This document shows, one piece after another, positions 53,779-64,000 of a stretch of DNA of 64,000 nucleotides. A program made the position numbers and the translations under genes. Positions within the stretch are counted from its first letter, which is position 1; each line of letters begins with the position of its first letter. The notes under the pieces were generated by a model. It did no database searches, had not been told where the DNA came from, and saw only the letters and a list, made by a program, of their open reading frames with translations. Source of the stretch: Diadema setosum (lineage: Eukaryota; Echinodermata; Echinoidea; Diadematoida; Diadematidae); NCBI GenBank assembly GCA_033980235.1, contig CM067062.1, positions 5,395,696-5,459,695 on the forward strand. Reading direction: 5' to 3'.

Positions 53779-55060
53779 TATGTGAATTATGGTAAAACAT
53801 AGATTTGTGCTTTCATAAAACTTTCTTGAATTTTGTGATGAGCCAAAATTCATGAAGTAAAATGCAAGTGACAGTTTTTTTGTCTACACATCACATTGAA
53901 TGTCAGGGGCAATTTGTAGAAGTTTCATCGCGAGAAAGAAAAGCCGTCGGCTCCAATTCGCGAAAGTTTCATGCCATGAATGGTCTTATAGTACATTCAC
54001 CCTACATATCATACCTTGTAAATCACACTACACAAGTGTAGACCGTGTAAACTGCACAGAAAAAATCAAGACACAATTTATGATAAATTTTCTATAGCAA
54101 GTGTGACGCCAGAAGAAAAATCATCTATCTAGAGCTGTAAACTACTGGTTCACAAAGAATTGCATGTTTTGAATGGCATGCACAAGACATTATGAAAATA
54201 AAAAAGTCAACAAATGCTACAAGAATACTAGTTGTACACATAACACATTAACAACAGAAATGAGGACGGCTTTGAAAACTCTTAATTATCAAACATTACC
54301 ATGACACTTTACCAGTTCTGACTTATGGCTGTACTGAAGAGATCTTTTCTATTTCTCTGCTCACTAGTATTATGGCTCACAGACTAAATAAAGGTCGTAA
54401 GCAACATGCATGCAAATGGCACCAAATCCTACCACTAGGTTTTACCATGGCTATAATGAAAATGAGCCACTTACTCTAAACTGATATCTTACAAAATGGC
54501 TCAATCCAACTTCGCAGCTGGTTGAATGGAGTTAATAGCATGTTCGATCTCCAGTGTTGATATTGTCAAAAAAGGAGCAAAATATACTCTTGACATTGAA
54601 ATTTGATTTACTTATAATTGGTAAACTTGTCACCTAACTGTTCCTTTAACACTCAGAGTGTGAGCATCTTCATAGTTTGAGCAAAGGTGACCCTCTTTAA
54701 TACATGGGGTCTACCATTCATAACAACAGCTGTGAAAGAAGCAGGTCACTTCTATGGATACATGTGATCTGTAACTGACTGTGTTTGCAAAATATTTTTG
54801 AGCAGTGCATTTTGAACCGCTCTGATTACATCAAGGGTCATTAACAGTCACATATTTAACCAATATAAAGGGAAGTTCCACAGAAAAATCAGGAAGATAC
54901 ATGTACGGTATTTTAACTTATACTCTAATGCATCTCAACAGGTAATAATAATTCCCAAATCACACAGGCTTTTGTCAGAGTGTGGATTGCTATTTACCTA
55001 TTTGGGAGTCTAGCTCAGTACATACTCAGGGAGATTTAGCATAACTATGTCTATAGTGTA

Positions 55061-57882
55061 CAGTCAAACTCGGATACCTCGAATTCGTCGGGACTGAAGA
55101 AAATGGTTCGACGTACGCGAATTTCGAGGTACGCGTACGTCGAATTTTCTTCGACTTATCCAATGTTTATCGATGTTCGACGTTTATCGATGTTCAACAT
55201 GGTGTCTGTTATAGTGCCTATTGATTATTTGCATGCTTGTCAATTTGAATTGAATCAACTTTTATATGAATGAATTGAGTGAAAATCGGAAATGAAATCA
55301 AAATTTCAGAAATAAAGATTTTGGTGGCCCGATCGCGCCACCAAAAAAAGAAAAAAAAGTCGGATGTTTGCCTTTACTTTTGAAAATGAACAGCGGTAAC
55401 AATCGGCTACGTAAGATGCTAAGATAAAGGTCAGAGGTTTGCGTTTAATTGTGGAAATGAATGACGGTAATATTCGACTCCGTATGATACTAAAATAAAT
55501 GTCGGATGTTTGCTCATACTTTTGGAAATGAATAACGATAAGACTCAGCTCCGTATGGTGCTAAAACTAATGTTAGATATTTGGTTTTGCGTTCAGAAAT
55601 GAATAAGGATAACATTCGGCTCCGGAAGACGCTGAAATAAATGTCGAATTTTTGCTATGACGTTCGGAAATGAAAAACAATAACATTCAACTCCGTACGA
55701 TGGTTAAATAAAATGTCGGATGTTTCCTTATACTTTCGAAAGTAAATAGCGATAGCATTCGGCTCCGGAAGATGCTAAAATAGATGTCAGATGATCGTTG
55801 TTATATTCGGAAGAAAATAGCAGTAATATTCTGCTCCATCATGTCCATATGATGTTAAAATAACTGTATGATGTTTGCTTTTAAATTTCGAAATAAATAA
55901 CAGTAACATTCAGCTGCGTTTAATGGTAAAATTAATGTTTGATGTTTGCTTTGACGTTCGGAAAAGAGTAACAATAATATTCAACTCCTGACAATGATGA
56001 AATAAATGCTGGATGCTTGCTTTTACGCTCGAAACTAAATTGCAATAACATTTAGCTCCGGAAGATGCTAAATGTTGAATGTTTGCATTGATGTTCTGAA
56101 GTGAATTACAATGATATTCAACTCCGTACGCTGATAAAATAAATGCCGGATGTGTGCTTTTACGTTCGAAAGTAAATGTCAATAGCATTCAGCTCCGGAA
56201 GATGCTAAAATACATGTCGAATGATTGCTTTTATGTTTGGCATATTTGGAAGTGAACTGCAGTAACATTCTGCCCCATACGATGATAAAAAAATATTGGA
56301 TATTTGCTACAGTACATTTCGAAATAAATATCACTAACATTCAGCTATACGTTTCATGGTCCAAAATGTCTGATGTCTGCCTTGACGTTCAAAAATGAAA
56401 AACAGTAACATTCGGCTCCGTGCGATGATAAAATAATTGTCAGATGATTCATTTCACTTTCGGAAGTGGACAGCAGTAACATTCGGCTCCGTTTGATAAT
56501 GACATAAATGTCGGATGTTTGAAATGAATAACGGTAATATTCTGCTCCGTACGATGCAAAAATAAATAACAGATTGTTGCTTTATCATTTGGAAATGATT
56601 AATGGTATTAATCCGCTCAGTTAGATGCTAAAACAAATAGCGGATGTTTGCTTTCACGTTTCGAAATGGATTAGGATAGTATTCAGCTCCGTAAGATTCT
56701 AAAATGAATGTCGGTTGTTTGCTTTTACATTTAAAAATGAATAACGGTAACTTTTGGCTTTTTACAATGCTAAAACAAATGTCGGATGCTAACAAATGTC
56801 AGCAAATCCTCCCATTTTCTCATTTCAAACGTAAGTTTTGACCTCCTCAATATATGGGCATCAACTTTTATAATAATCTCTACACTTATTTGTCAAATCT
56901 TTAAACACAGAGTAAGATGATTGAATTTTCTATTCATTTGTTTTAGACATGGGCATCTGTATCACTTCAATAATGCTTAATATTAATTTGTCTATACAGT
57001 GTATTTAGTACGACCGATTTAGTTTTTCTAATGTTTTTCCCGATTTTTTTTTTTTGTCACCAGATTTTACTTTCGACCACCAGAAAATAAAAATCAATTA
57101 TATTGGTGGCCCGATAAAACTTAGTGCGGAGCCCTGTGTATTCTATTCTTCATTGTGATCGGCCTATACTTCCAGATTTTCATAATCGCATTGCTGGAAA
57201 AAAAAAAAGTTTCAGTGCTTGCGTTCTCGGGGAAGTTAACTTTGTGAAAGGCAAAAAAAAATAGTTTAAGAAAAGGCACTACGAGGGAGATTGATGTTTT
57301 GACAGTGGAGCGTGATTAATGGCAAAGATATAACTGTCAAGCAGGTGCGCCCCGACGGTTGGGAAATCTACGCGCACGGTATGACTGTCTCGATCAAAAA
57401 TCATAACACAGTGGTTAAAGAAAAGCAAATGATGAGGCAGCGCGTAGTGCTATCGTATAAAGCACTCCATTGGCACGGGTGCTATGTGCATACCATGTAC
57501 GTGTGTTGGTAGGTGTTGGGGATTTTTCTTGTCAGCTGTGTATCGGGTATTTCTTCTTGGGCGCGCGATTGTTCTAGTCTCAGAATATTTACAATCAAGT
57601 GTGAAAACATTTGGACATGTCTTCGCTGTCCACGCGCGCTTAATCGGAGATGCTGAGTGATGTTTGCAATTTCGATTCGAGCAACATGCTGGGAAAAACA
57701 ATAAGTTAATTAAGATCGGGACATTAGATTTCCCTTCGAGGTTACCGAACTTCGAGTTATCTTTTTCGAGCTACGCGAATTTTAATACACGGAAACTCCA
57801 TAGGAACAATCGGGACTTTCATTTTGCCCCCGAGGTAAGTGATATTCGGCTTATCCGACGTCGAGGTATCCGAGTTTGACTG
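55061..57882. mobile_element. pogo/Tigger-like non-autonomous element with internal minisatellite
   Basis: 2822 bp with identical terminal repeats CAGTCAAACTCGGATACCTC(GA), flanked by TA (55059-55060 and 57883-57884). CAGT ends with TA duplication fit the pogo/Tigger branch of Tc1/mariner. Subterminal TTCGA/CGAAT/ACGCG words recur at both ends. No transposase is recognisable; a 66-codon frame at 57312-57512 has no known motif. Half of the element is the 71-bp tandem repeat. GGTGGCCCGAT(C/A) occurs on both sides of the tandem block (55323 and 57104). Confidence 0.8.
55358..56800. repeat. 71-bp minisatellite, about 20 units
   Basis: Units have the form GTCGGATGTTTGCTTTTACG-TTCGGAAATGAATA.CGGTAA-CATTCGGCTCCGTA.GATGC-TAAAATAAAT. 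I count 21 starts at a spacing close to 71 (55359, 55430, 55501, 55572 and so on). Units are diverged from each other by roughly one base in five. Confidence 0.9.
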
Positions 57883-57884
57883 TA

Positions 57885-58517
57885 CCATATTCCTGCTTAA
57901 TGCACATTGTCTTGCTACAGTGCACGAACAAAACCTTTACCTTGCCCCTGCATTAGCTATGAATCATTAAAGGTCCAGTTTAACTTTGGGAGCAGTGATT
58001 TCAAAAATGTTCAAGATATCACATTTGATGCATATGTGTAGGTCTGTTGTATCATAAAACATCCTACCATATGAAATATAATTTGCAATAAAACCTAAAA
58101 TATAAGGAGATATCAGGGTTTTTCTCAGTAAACCGTAACTGTATACGGTTTAGTCTGGAAACATTTTTATTATAACTATTGTTGACATTTTGTGTATTTA
58201 ACAACACTTAACATCGATTATATGGATTCAAATTTTGACAGTGGTTATTTCTATCCCTAACTCACATTTTAGAACTACTTTAAAGCACTAATTATGCTTT
58301 CATCTGCAAATGGTAAATTATGCCTTTAAACAATCCTATTGCAAACAGGAGAATTGCAATTTTGCCCACATTTATGATTATACAAGAGAGCCATTAGAGG
58401 AAATTACAATATGTAGGACATGTATAGATCCTTGAGTGTTTACCCTATTATAGATGTACACATTTTACACACTCAGTTAAGGGTGTATTGAGGTTAATGA
58501 GTATCCACTGTTTTTAA
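57885..58517. other. Mostly unfeatured; possible MITE fragment
   Basis: ATTAAAGGTCCAGTTTAACT at 57967 resembles the TTAA/AGG-type ends seen elsewhere, but I could not find its partner. Confidence 0.3.
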
Positions 58518-58866
58518 AGGGGATGACTAGTAACTGATCAGTGGGAATTGGTGGGAATGCTGGGGGATGATTGTTCCAATTCTTGTGGAATTCATTTAAG
58601 AGTTTATATTGTTGTGTGAAAATTGTTTGCTTCAGAACGGTCTCATATTCAGGTAATGTGCAGTTTAATGCCCCATCACTGTACAGGCATGCTAGCCTGG
58701 AACCATTAAACTGCACATTACTTGTGAGAGACCATTCTGAAGCAAATAATTTTCACACAACAATATATAACATACATTGTACTCTTAAATGAATCCCACA
58801 AGAATTGGAACAATCATCCCCAAGCATTCCCACTGATTCCCTCTGATCAGTTACCAGCCATCCCCT
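58518..58866. mobile_element. TTAA MITE, GGGGATGGCTAG family, copy d
   Basis: 349 bp between TTAA at 58514-58517 and 58867-58870. Ends AGGGGATGACTAGTAACTGA and ..GTTACCAGCCATCCCCT. Same palindromic arms as copies b and c. Confidence 0.9.
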
Positions 58867-58870
58867 TTAA

Positions 58871-60594
58871 GTAGGCATGACATGAGTTTTCTTGTTTATG
58901 TACACTGTCTATCGGTACGTATACTATACCTGAATCAGAGCCCATACAGTATGAGACATGGAAGACATACGTACTACAGACTGTATGGTATGACCACCAC
59001 CTGCTCCTTGCCTCAATGTACATTGGGTGATCTTTTCAATAGCCACCTGTATTCTTGGAGAGTCTGTGTTTGCTCTTTCCATAATATATGATCACTGGTT
59101 TTTACATGAGGCTCCTTTGATAATAAAATCCCTTTAATTGAAAATTACTGAATAGTCAATTTCGTGTCTAATATATCCCTTAATTTAGAGGGGGAAAAAA
59201 GCATAACACTCTACCCACAAACAGTTCAAATCATACTAAAAGAGAGCAGAGTACCATAAGCTACATGTAGTTCTAACAATTTTATTTTTTTTTTATTCAA
59301 TTCTGTCCATTCCTCTCAATACGTATGTGCATTTAAAAGTACATTGTGTGTGTGTGTGTGTGTGTTTGTGTGTGTGGGTGTGTGTGTGTGTGTGTGTGTA
59401 ATCATGTAAAAAATTGATGAAGCAATACTACTGGTAAATGACATACACTAAAAATACAAAAGATATAATGAAGCACTGTCCTGAAGACTGTCAAGACATT
59501 CTGTTGACAAGATGTACTGGACATCAGTGATAGCTTTGTGTAAAAATAAAAGATTAAAAAAAAACCCAGAAAACACAAAAACAACTTACAAAATTAGATG
59601 TTTAGCAAACTTGACAAGCCAGAGAGAGGCTTGTTATAAATGATTCCACGGAGTTCAGACATCGTTGCTGACAAGTGTCACTATACCTATACCTAGTGTA
59701 CAGAATTCAGTGTATAAATGGCATAGTTGACACCCGGTTTCCCATATTGTACAGACGTATCAATTTTCAAATACCTCAAAGAATTTACCTCTCTCAGGTT
59801 TCCCTCCTGGCAAAGAATTTTTTTATTTTTTTGTTTAATCTTCCTCATACCCTATGAAATTGACATTCAGTCATCTTCACATTAACCGCCCCCCCCCCCC
59901 CCATAGCTACTGTACACGTCATCAGGGAATCTAATACACTTGTCATCACTTCAATCATGTCAGCCACCCACTTGGTAGACGGAGTAATTACGCATGTACT
60001 CAGGCTTCCACACTCAGGCTTGTGTACGTTGCCATGCCAACGGCCAGTACGGCCCTGGCCTTTCTGATTCAATGAAGAGCCTTGTCCTCTGTGGTATATA
60101 ATGGATGTCATGACAATTGCAAGCAGACTTGACATTGGCCGGGATGCTGACGATTCAATTTGTCAATGGTGTCATTAGGTGCACTACCTACTTTCTCATC
60201 TACAATCACTTATCAATTTCCCATTCAGACAACCATCAATGGCACGATAATGACCAAAATGTTCAAACATATAAATGGGTTTAAATAAAACTGCAACATT
60301 CATCTACACACTCTGCATGGAGGAGAATGAAATTCTAACTAATTGTTTCATTTCCCCTGTCTGAAGTTGATCCATAATTGCAATCATTTTGATCCATTAG
60401 AAATAAAAGTGGGAATTACTAAAAGAGTGGAATGCTGCATCACATATGTGAAAATCTAGACAGATGCATGTAACTTCCAAGCATTTATAAAATCTTTGGA
60501 GTGGAACTACAGTGTACATGTACTTCATGCTCAATTCTCTCACTATTATAGTTTTGTTTGGTACGATGCAATGCATTGACTCTCTTACACTGTT
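58871..60594. other. No gene recognised; (TG)n at 59345-59400
   Basis: AT-rich sequence with a GT microsatellite (59345-59400) and a poly-C run (59888-59901). A 96-codon minus-strand frame (59845-60135) has an acceptor-like TATATACCACAG, but no domain or phase support. Confidence 0.4.
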
Positions 60595-60598
60595 TTAA

Positions 60599-61156
60599 AG
60601 GGAAGGTAAACCCAAAGAGCAATGTGGATTGAGTGAAAGCAGCAACATTAGTAGAACACATCAGTGAAAGTTTGAGAAAAATCGGACAATCGATGCAAAA
60701 GTTATGAATTTTTAAAGTTTTGGTGTTGGAACCGCTGGATGAGGAGACTACTAGAGGATATGACGTATGAGTGGACAACAATACAAAGAAAATATAAAGG
60801 ATATTCAACAAAAATTCACTTTTCTAGAATTATGAAAGAGCAGTGGACCAACTGCTTTCAGAAAGCAGGGGGAATAATTGCTACCCTTAACATATGTCAA
60901 TATCAAGTTGATGGAATTTGTAATTTTCATGAAAAATGGATTTTTGTAGTATTTTCTTTATATTTTCTTGATATTGTAGTCCACTTATACGTCATAACCT
61001 CTAGTAGTCTCCTCATCCAGCGGTTCCAACACCAAAACTTTAAAAAGTCATAACGTTTGCATCGATTGTCCGATTTTCCTCAAACTTTCACTGATGTGTT
61101 CTACTAATGCTGCTGCTTTCACTCAATCCACATTGTTCTTGGGGTTTATCTTCCCT
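60599..61156. mobile_element. TTAA-flanked MITE with very long arms (AGGGAAGGTAAACCC family)
   Basis: 558 bp between TTAA at 60595-60598 and 61157-61160. The arms match for more than 150 bp: AGGGAAGGTAAACCCAAAGA, GGATTGAGTGAAAGCAGCA, ACACATCAGTGAAAGTTTGA, GTTGGAACCGCTGGATGAGG and CTACTAGAGG each recur inverted. Non-coding centre. Confidence 0.9.
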
Positions 61157-61394
61157 TTAAAGCCAGGGTCTATTTTTTCTTTGTATAGTCTTTTGCTTTC
61201 TTCGTGTGTTGATGGCAATATGAGACAAGGCCTCAATCAATGCAAGCAATCAATATCAACTTTACGACCCATCATCAAACAGACAAAGCTTACTATGAAT
61301 CTGGCATTATTATTTTCCTTCAAAAATAACTGTGATCAGGAGAGTTAGCTTATCAGATATGAGAAATGAACTGTGAAAGGGAGCTGGACATGGA

Positions 61395-61470
61395 TAGATA
61401 AATGGATAGATAGATAGAGAGAGAGAGAGAAAGAGAGAGAGAGAGGGGAGAGAGAGGGAGAGGGAGAGAG
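61395..61470. repeat. (GATA)n/(GA)n microsatellite
   Basis: ATAGATAGATAGAGAGAGAG grading into GA and GGGAGA repeats. Confidence 0.9.
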
Positions 61471-61721
61471 AACAGAAAAGAAAACAAGAGATAACAGAAA
61501 ATCAATAACACCCTGAAGCGGTTCTAGCAAAATGCACTATGGCTCACTTGATTCAAATTTCACACACATGCACATAATGTAGTAGCCTGCTGTATTGTGC
61601 AGATTACTGGCCAGTCGTAAGCAGGTCAGTGAGTGTATCATGCATCCCCCTCGCTGAGTTGCTTTTCTGTACTCCTCACTTTCATATCTTTACCATGGTC
61701 TTCTCTTTCTTTGCATTTTAA

Positions 61722-62121
61722 CGGGCTGGTATAGTTTTGGTTGAGCGGTGTGGTGAACTTACATAAGTTAACTTTTTTTGGTGAGATAATTAAAAACCAC
61801 TCATAAAATATCACAAAACCATACAATTCTAAGAAGAATCAAAAGCTCACTTCATGAAAATTGGTTTTGAAATGTCCGAGATATATCCAAAGCAAATTAA
61901 ACGTAATCCTAATCCACCTTTTAATGATCGGGACCTCTTTGTTTTGGGATATTTCAGCCATTTCACAACCAATTTTCATCAAATAAACTTTCAGTTAACT
62001 TTCAGTTCCGCTTACAATCATTTATGCTCATTAATATTTCATAAGAGGTTTGTCATTATCTCACAAAAAAAATGAAAACCCGAAGCCCCATCTCAACCAA
62101 AGCTACAATATGCCATCCCTT
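61722..62121. mobile_element. TTAA MITE, GGTATAG type
   Basis: Starts after TTAA (61718-61721): CGGGCTGGTATAGTTTTGGT. Ends ..CATCTCAACCAAAGCTACAA-TATGCCATCCCT, followed by TTTA. The palindromic interior matches 12193-12567 (TTCATGAAAATTGGTTTTGA, ATTTTCATCAAATAAACTTT). Confidence 0.8.
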
Positions 62122-62583
62122 TATTTAAAAGGGTAGAGGTTCAAACTTTTCCTTCTTCATCATATTTCCTATATATTTTCTTCAATCGTATCATGTTAAT
62201 TTTGTATTTTCTTCATCATACTTGTACTTTTTACAGCATCATGGTTTTGAAATCTGGTTCTTCTTCCCTTCTTCAACTTCCTTGTCTTCCTTCTTTATGA
62301 ATACTGATTTTTGCATGTATTCCGTAATCGCCTCAGGTTGCCATGGCATCAAGAACATCTTATGATTGTCTTTGTATGCACCATAGGGTCTTGATATATG
62401 TTCAGTCAAAAAAAAAGAAAAAAAAGAAAGAAGATATAGATAAAGAGGATGTCTGACTTAGAAAGGCAATGTTACCCTAGAGAGAAGTGTTTCACATCCA
62501 TTGCATCTATACTATAGAGAAATTTACATCCATATGACCATTTAAGTTTAATACCTTCAACACTGCAGGAATTTTTTTCACTA

Positions 62584-64000
62584 GGCGTGTCTTCATCAGC
62601 CCGAAGTTTCAAAATAGCGCGCTATTCAACAAACTGCAGAGAGTTCAAAATTCAGTTGCCAGGCTTATTGCTAAACGTCGTTCACCTGAGTCGGTTACCC
62701 CACTACTGAGAGAACTGTTAAGAATCCGCGAACGAATTAACTTCAAGATTCTTTTGTTAACTATTAAATGTTTGTGAAATATTGCACCAGTTTATCTTCA
62801 ACAGTTAATAACTGAATACCTACCCTCCCGGAACTTGCGGTCTAACAACAAATCACTTTTAATACCTCCTTCTGTCAATACACAATCTTATGGTTCTAGA
62901 GCTTTTCAGTCAGCATCACCTCAACTCTGGAACAGTTTACCTGAATGCTTGAAACAAACAGACTCAGAAGACAAATTTAAATCCATGTTAAAAACGCATT
63001 TGTTTATTGAGTAGTATTATGACTGTGTCTCATGTTTTATACCGTTACTGAAACTGTACCTTCTTCTTCTTTCTTTCTTTCTTTCTTTCTTTACTTTCCT
63101 CTTCTTCCCTTTCTATTGTTTTCTTTTTCCCATAGCGCTTAGAGACATTTTATGTCATAACGTGCTATATAAATGTTGTGAATTATTATTATTATTATCT
63201 TGTGGTTACCAAACTAGTCTGATGTCAAAATAGCGCGCTATCTGTGTAGTGAGGACGCAAATAGCGTGCTATTTGATTGGGAAAATTTCCCCAAAAAATC
63301 TAGGTCTAGTTCGTGAACTAGAGCGCTAATTCGTGAAATAGTGCGCTATTTTGGGTGCGTCTCCATCAGCCCGAAATTTTCTTGATCCCTCCATGCTTCT
63401 GGTTAGCCAGCTGGCAATGGAAAGCGCATGTACAAGCTAGTGATTGTGTATAGTACATTACACGCACGGTGTATTCAAGGATCACATGTGTGTACTACTA
63501 TAGGCCTACTGTTGTTGACATCCTTAACCAGGAAGGTGATTCTCTCACCTCCCTATTAAAACTCAGTGCTGTGCATGCTAGTTGTTTTTTGTAAACTTCT
63601 TCTTCTGGTCCACTCTACCTTAGCTGAAGATTCTTGCAGGTTGTGTGCATTTTGGATTTGTTTAAACATTGCAATTCGTTAATTTCATATAAGATGCCTC
63701 ACTGTACAGAAGAAAGAGTAGCGTTATTAATATCCCTTTGGAGAGAATTTGCTGTATTGCTCACCTCCCTGGTTGTAGTATCGTACATACAGTGATTAGG
63801 AGATTTTGAGCGGGGAAATCCACTCTCGAACCGCGAGCGAGGTAGAGTAATATTGCAAAGTGCACATGTGCCAATTTTCGGACTTATTTCCCGAAGCAGG
63901 CTTTTTGAGCTGATGAAGACGCACATTCGCTGCATCGGGCTATTTTCTAAGACCGCAAAATATCCCGCTAGTTTGAACTTCGGGCTGATGAAGACACGCC
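62584..64000. mobile_element. Inverted-repeat DNA element, about 1.4 kb
   Basis: Begins GGCGTGTCTTCATCAGCCCG(AAGTT); the window ends with the exact inverse of these 25 bases. The repeat continues imperfectly for about 15 more bases. A second, inner pair of the same motif is at 63354 (GTGCGTCTCCATCAGCCCGA) and 63925 (inverted GTGCGTCTTCATCAGCTC). TAGCGCGCTA-type palindromes cluster at 62611, 63227, 63260 and 63310-63350. The left flank is CTA; the right flank is outside the window, so the duplication cannot be read. No transposase. Confidence 0.75.
62625..63200 (+). mobile_element. LINE 3' fragment (third element) nested in the TIR element
   Basis: C-terminal reverse-transcriptase tail: LQRVQNSVARLIAKRRSPES, TPLLRELLRIRERINFKILL, LPSRNLRSNNKSL and SYGSRAFQSASPQLWNSLPE, ending KTHLFIE and stop near 63014. 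One stop interrupts it near 62776. The 3' UTR has GCGCTTAGAGACATTTTATG..GTGCTATATAAATGTTG and a TTATTATTATT tail, usual for CR1/L2-group LINEs. Clade assignment is inference. Confidence 0.75.

Noticed and set aside
55358..56800. Regular repeats that could suggest a CRISPR array
   Set aside because: Contiguous diverged 71-bp units with no unique spacers, in eukaryotic DNA inside a transposon.
57312..57512. Possible transposase remnant in the pogo-like element
   Set aside because: No helix-turn-helix, DDE or CENP-B-like motif can be seen in the 66-codon frame.
59845..60135. Candidate upstream exon with acceptor-like TATATACCACAG
   Set aside because: The encoded peptide has no ankyrin features, and the phase cannot be linked to exon A.
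61638..62075. Short frames on both strands near 61.7 kb
   Set aside because: They fall in a palindromic MITE and have no domain.

Overview
This is eukaryotic, gene-poor, AT-rich nuclear DNA. It has one long interrupted gene with GT-AG introns and an unusually dense, diverse set of mostly non-autonomous transposable elements. The mix (CR1/jockey-group LINE remnants, a tRNA-derived SINE, many TTAA-flanked MITEs, Helitron-, hAT-, Harbinger- and pogo-like elements) suggests a marine invertebrate. My best guess is an echinoderm, perhaps a sea urchin, but nothing in the window proves it.

Layout. 1-6 kb: two degenerate LINEs, a TTAA-type MITE and a foldback repeat. 6.9-12.6 kb: an element made of many copies of a TTACCAAAATGTGC motif, then a recent tandem duplication of about 2.46 kb that carries a TACCCCG-ended MITE nested in an older TGTGACC-type repeat. 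13.2-14.3 kb: palindromes and a tandem array of hairpin-joined units. 14.3-26.5 kb: about three degenerate copies of a multi-kilobase unit containing tRNA-like segments. Four younger elements interrupt this array (Helitron-like, hAT-like, a GC-rich ACCCCG-ended element, Harbinger-like), three of them with an empty site visible in a sister copy. 26.5-33.9 kb: mostly unique AT-rich sequence downstream of the gene, with a few MITEs and a repeat nest at 31.2-32.3 kb.

33.9-51.7 kb: the only protein gene I can support, on the minus strand. Thirteen exons join with matching phase into the last 873 residues of a protein with about eight ankyrin repeats followed by a long Pro/Ser/Gln/Lys-rich, probably disordered tail. 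The stop codon is at 33920-33922. The 5' exons were not found and probably lie beyond 64000. The introns hold SINEs, MITEs, a Helitron-like insertion, a hAT-like insertion, a near-perfect palindrome and a 370-bp ATC microsatellite.

51.7-64 kb: no exon recognised. A TA-flanked pogo/Tigger-like element of 2.8 kb contains about 20 copies of a 71-bp minisatellite. Several MITEs follow, and the window ends exactly at the right terminus of a 1.4-kb inverted-repeat element with a LINE 3' fragment inside it.

There is no operon-like organisation. The novelty lies in the repeat architecture: nested insertions, hairpin arrays and minisatellite-bearing elements. The ankyrin protein's orthology is left open.
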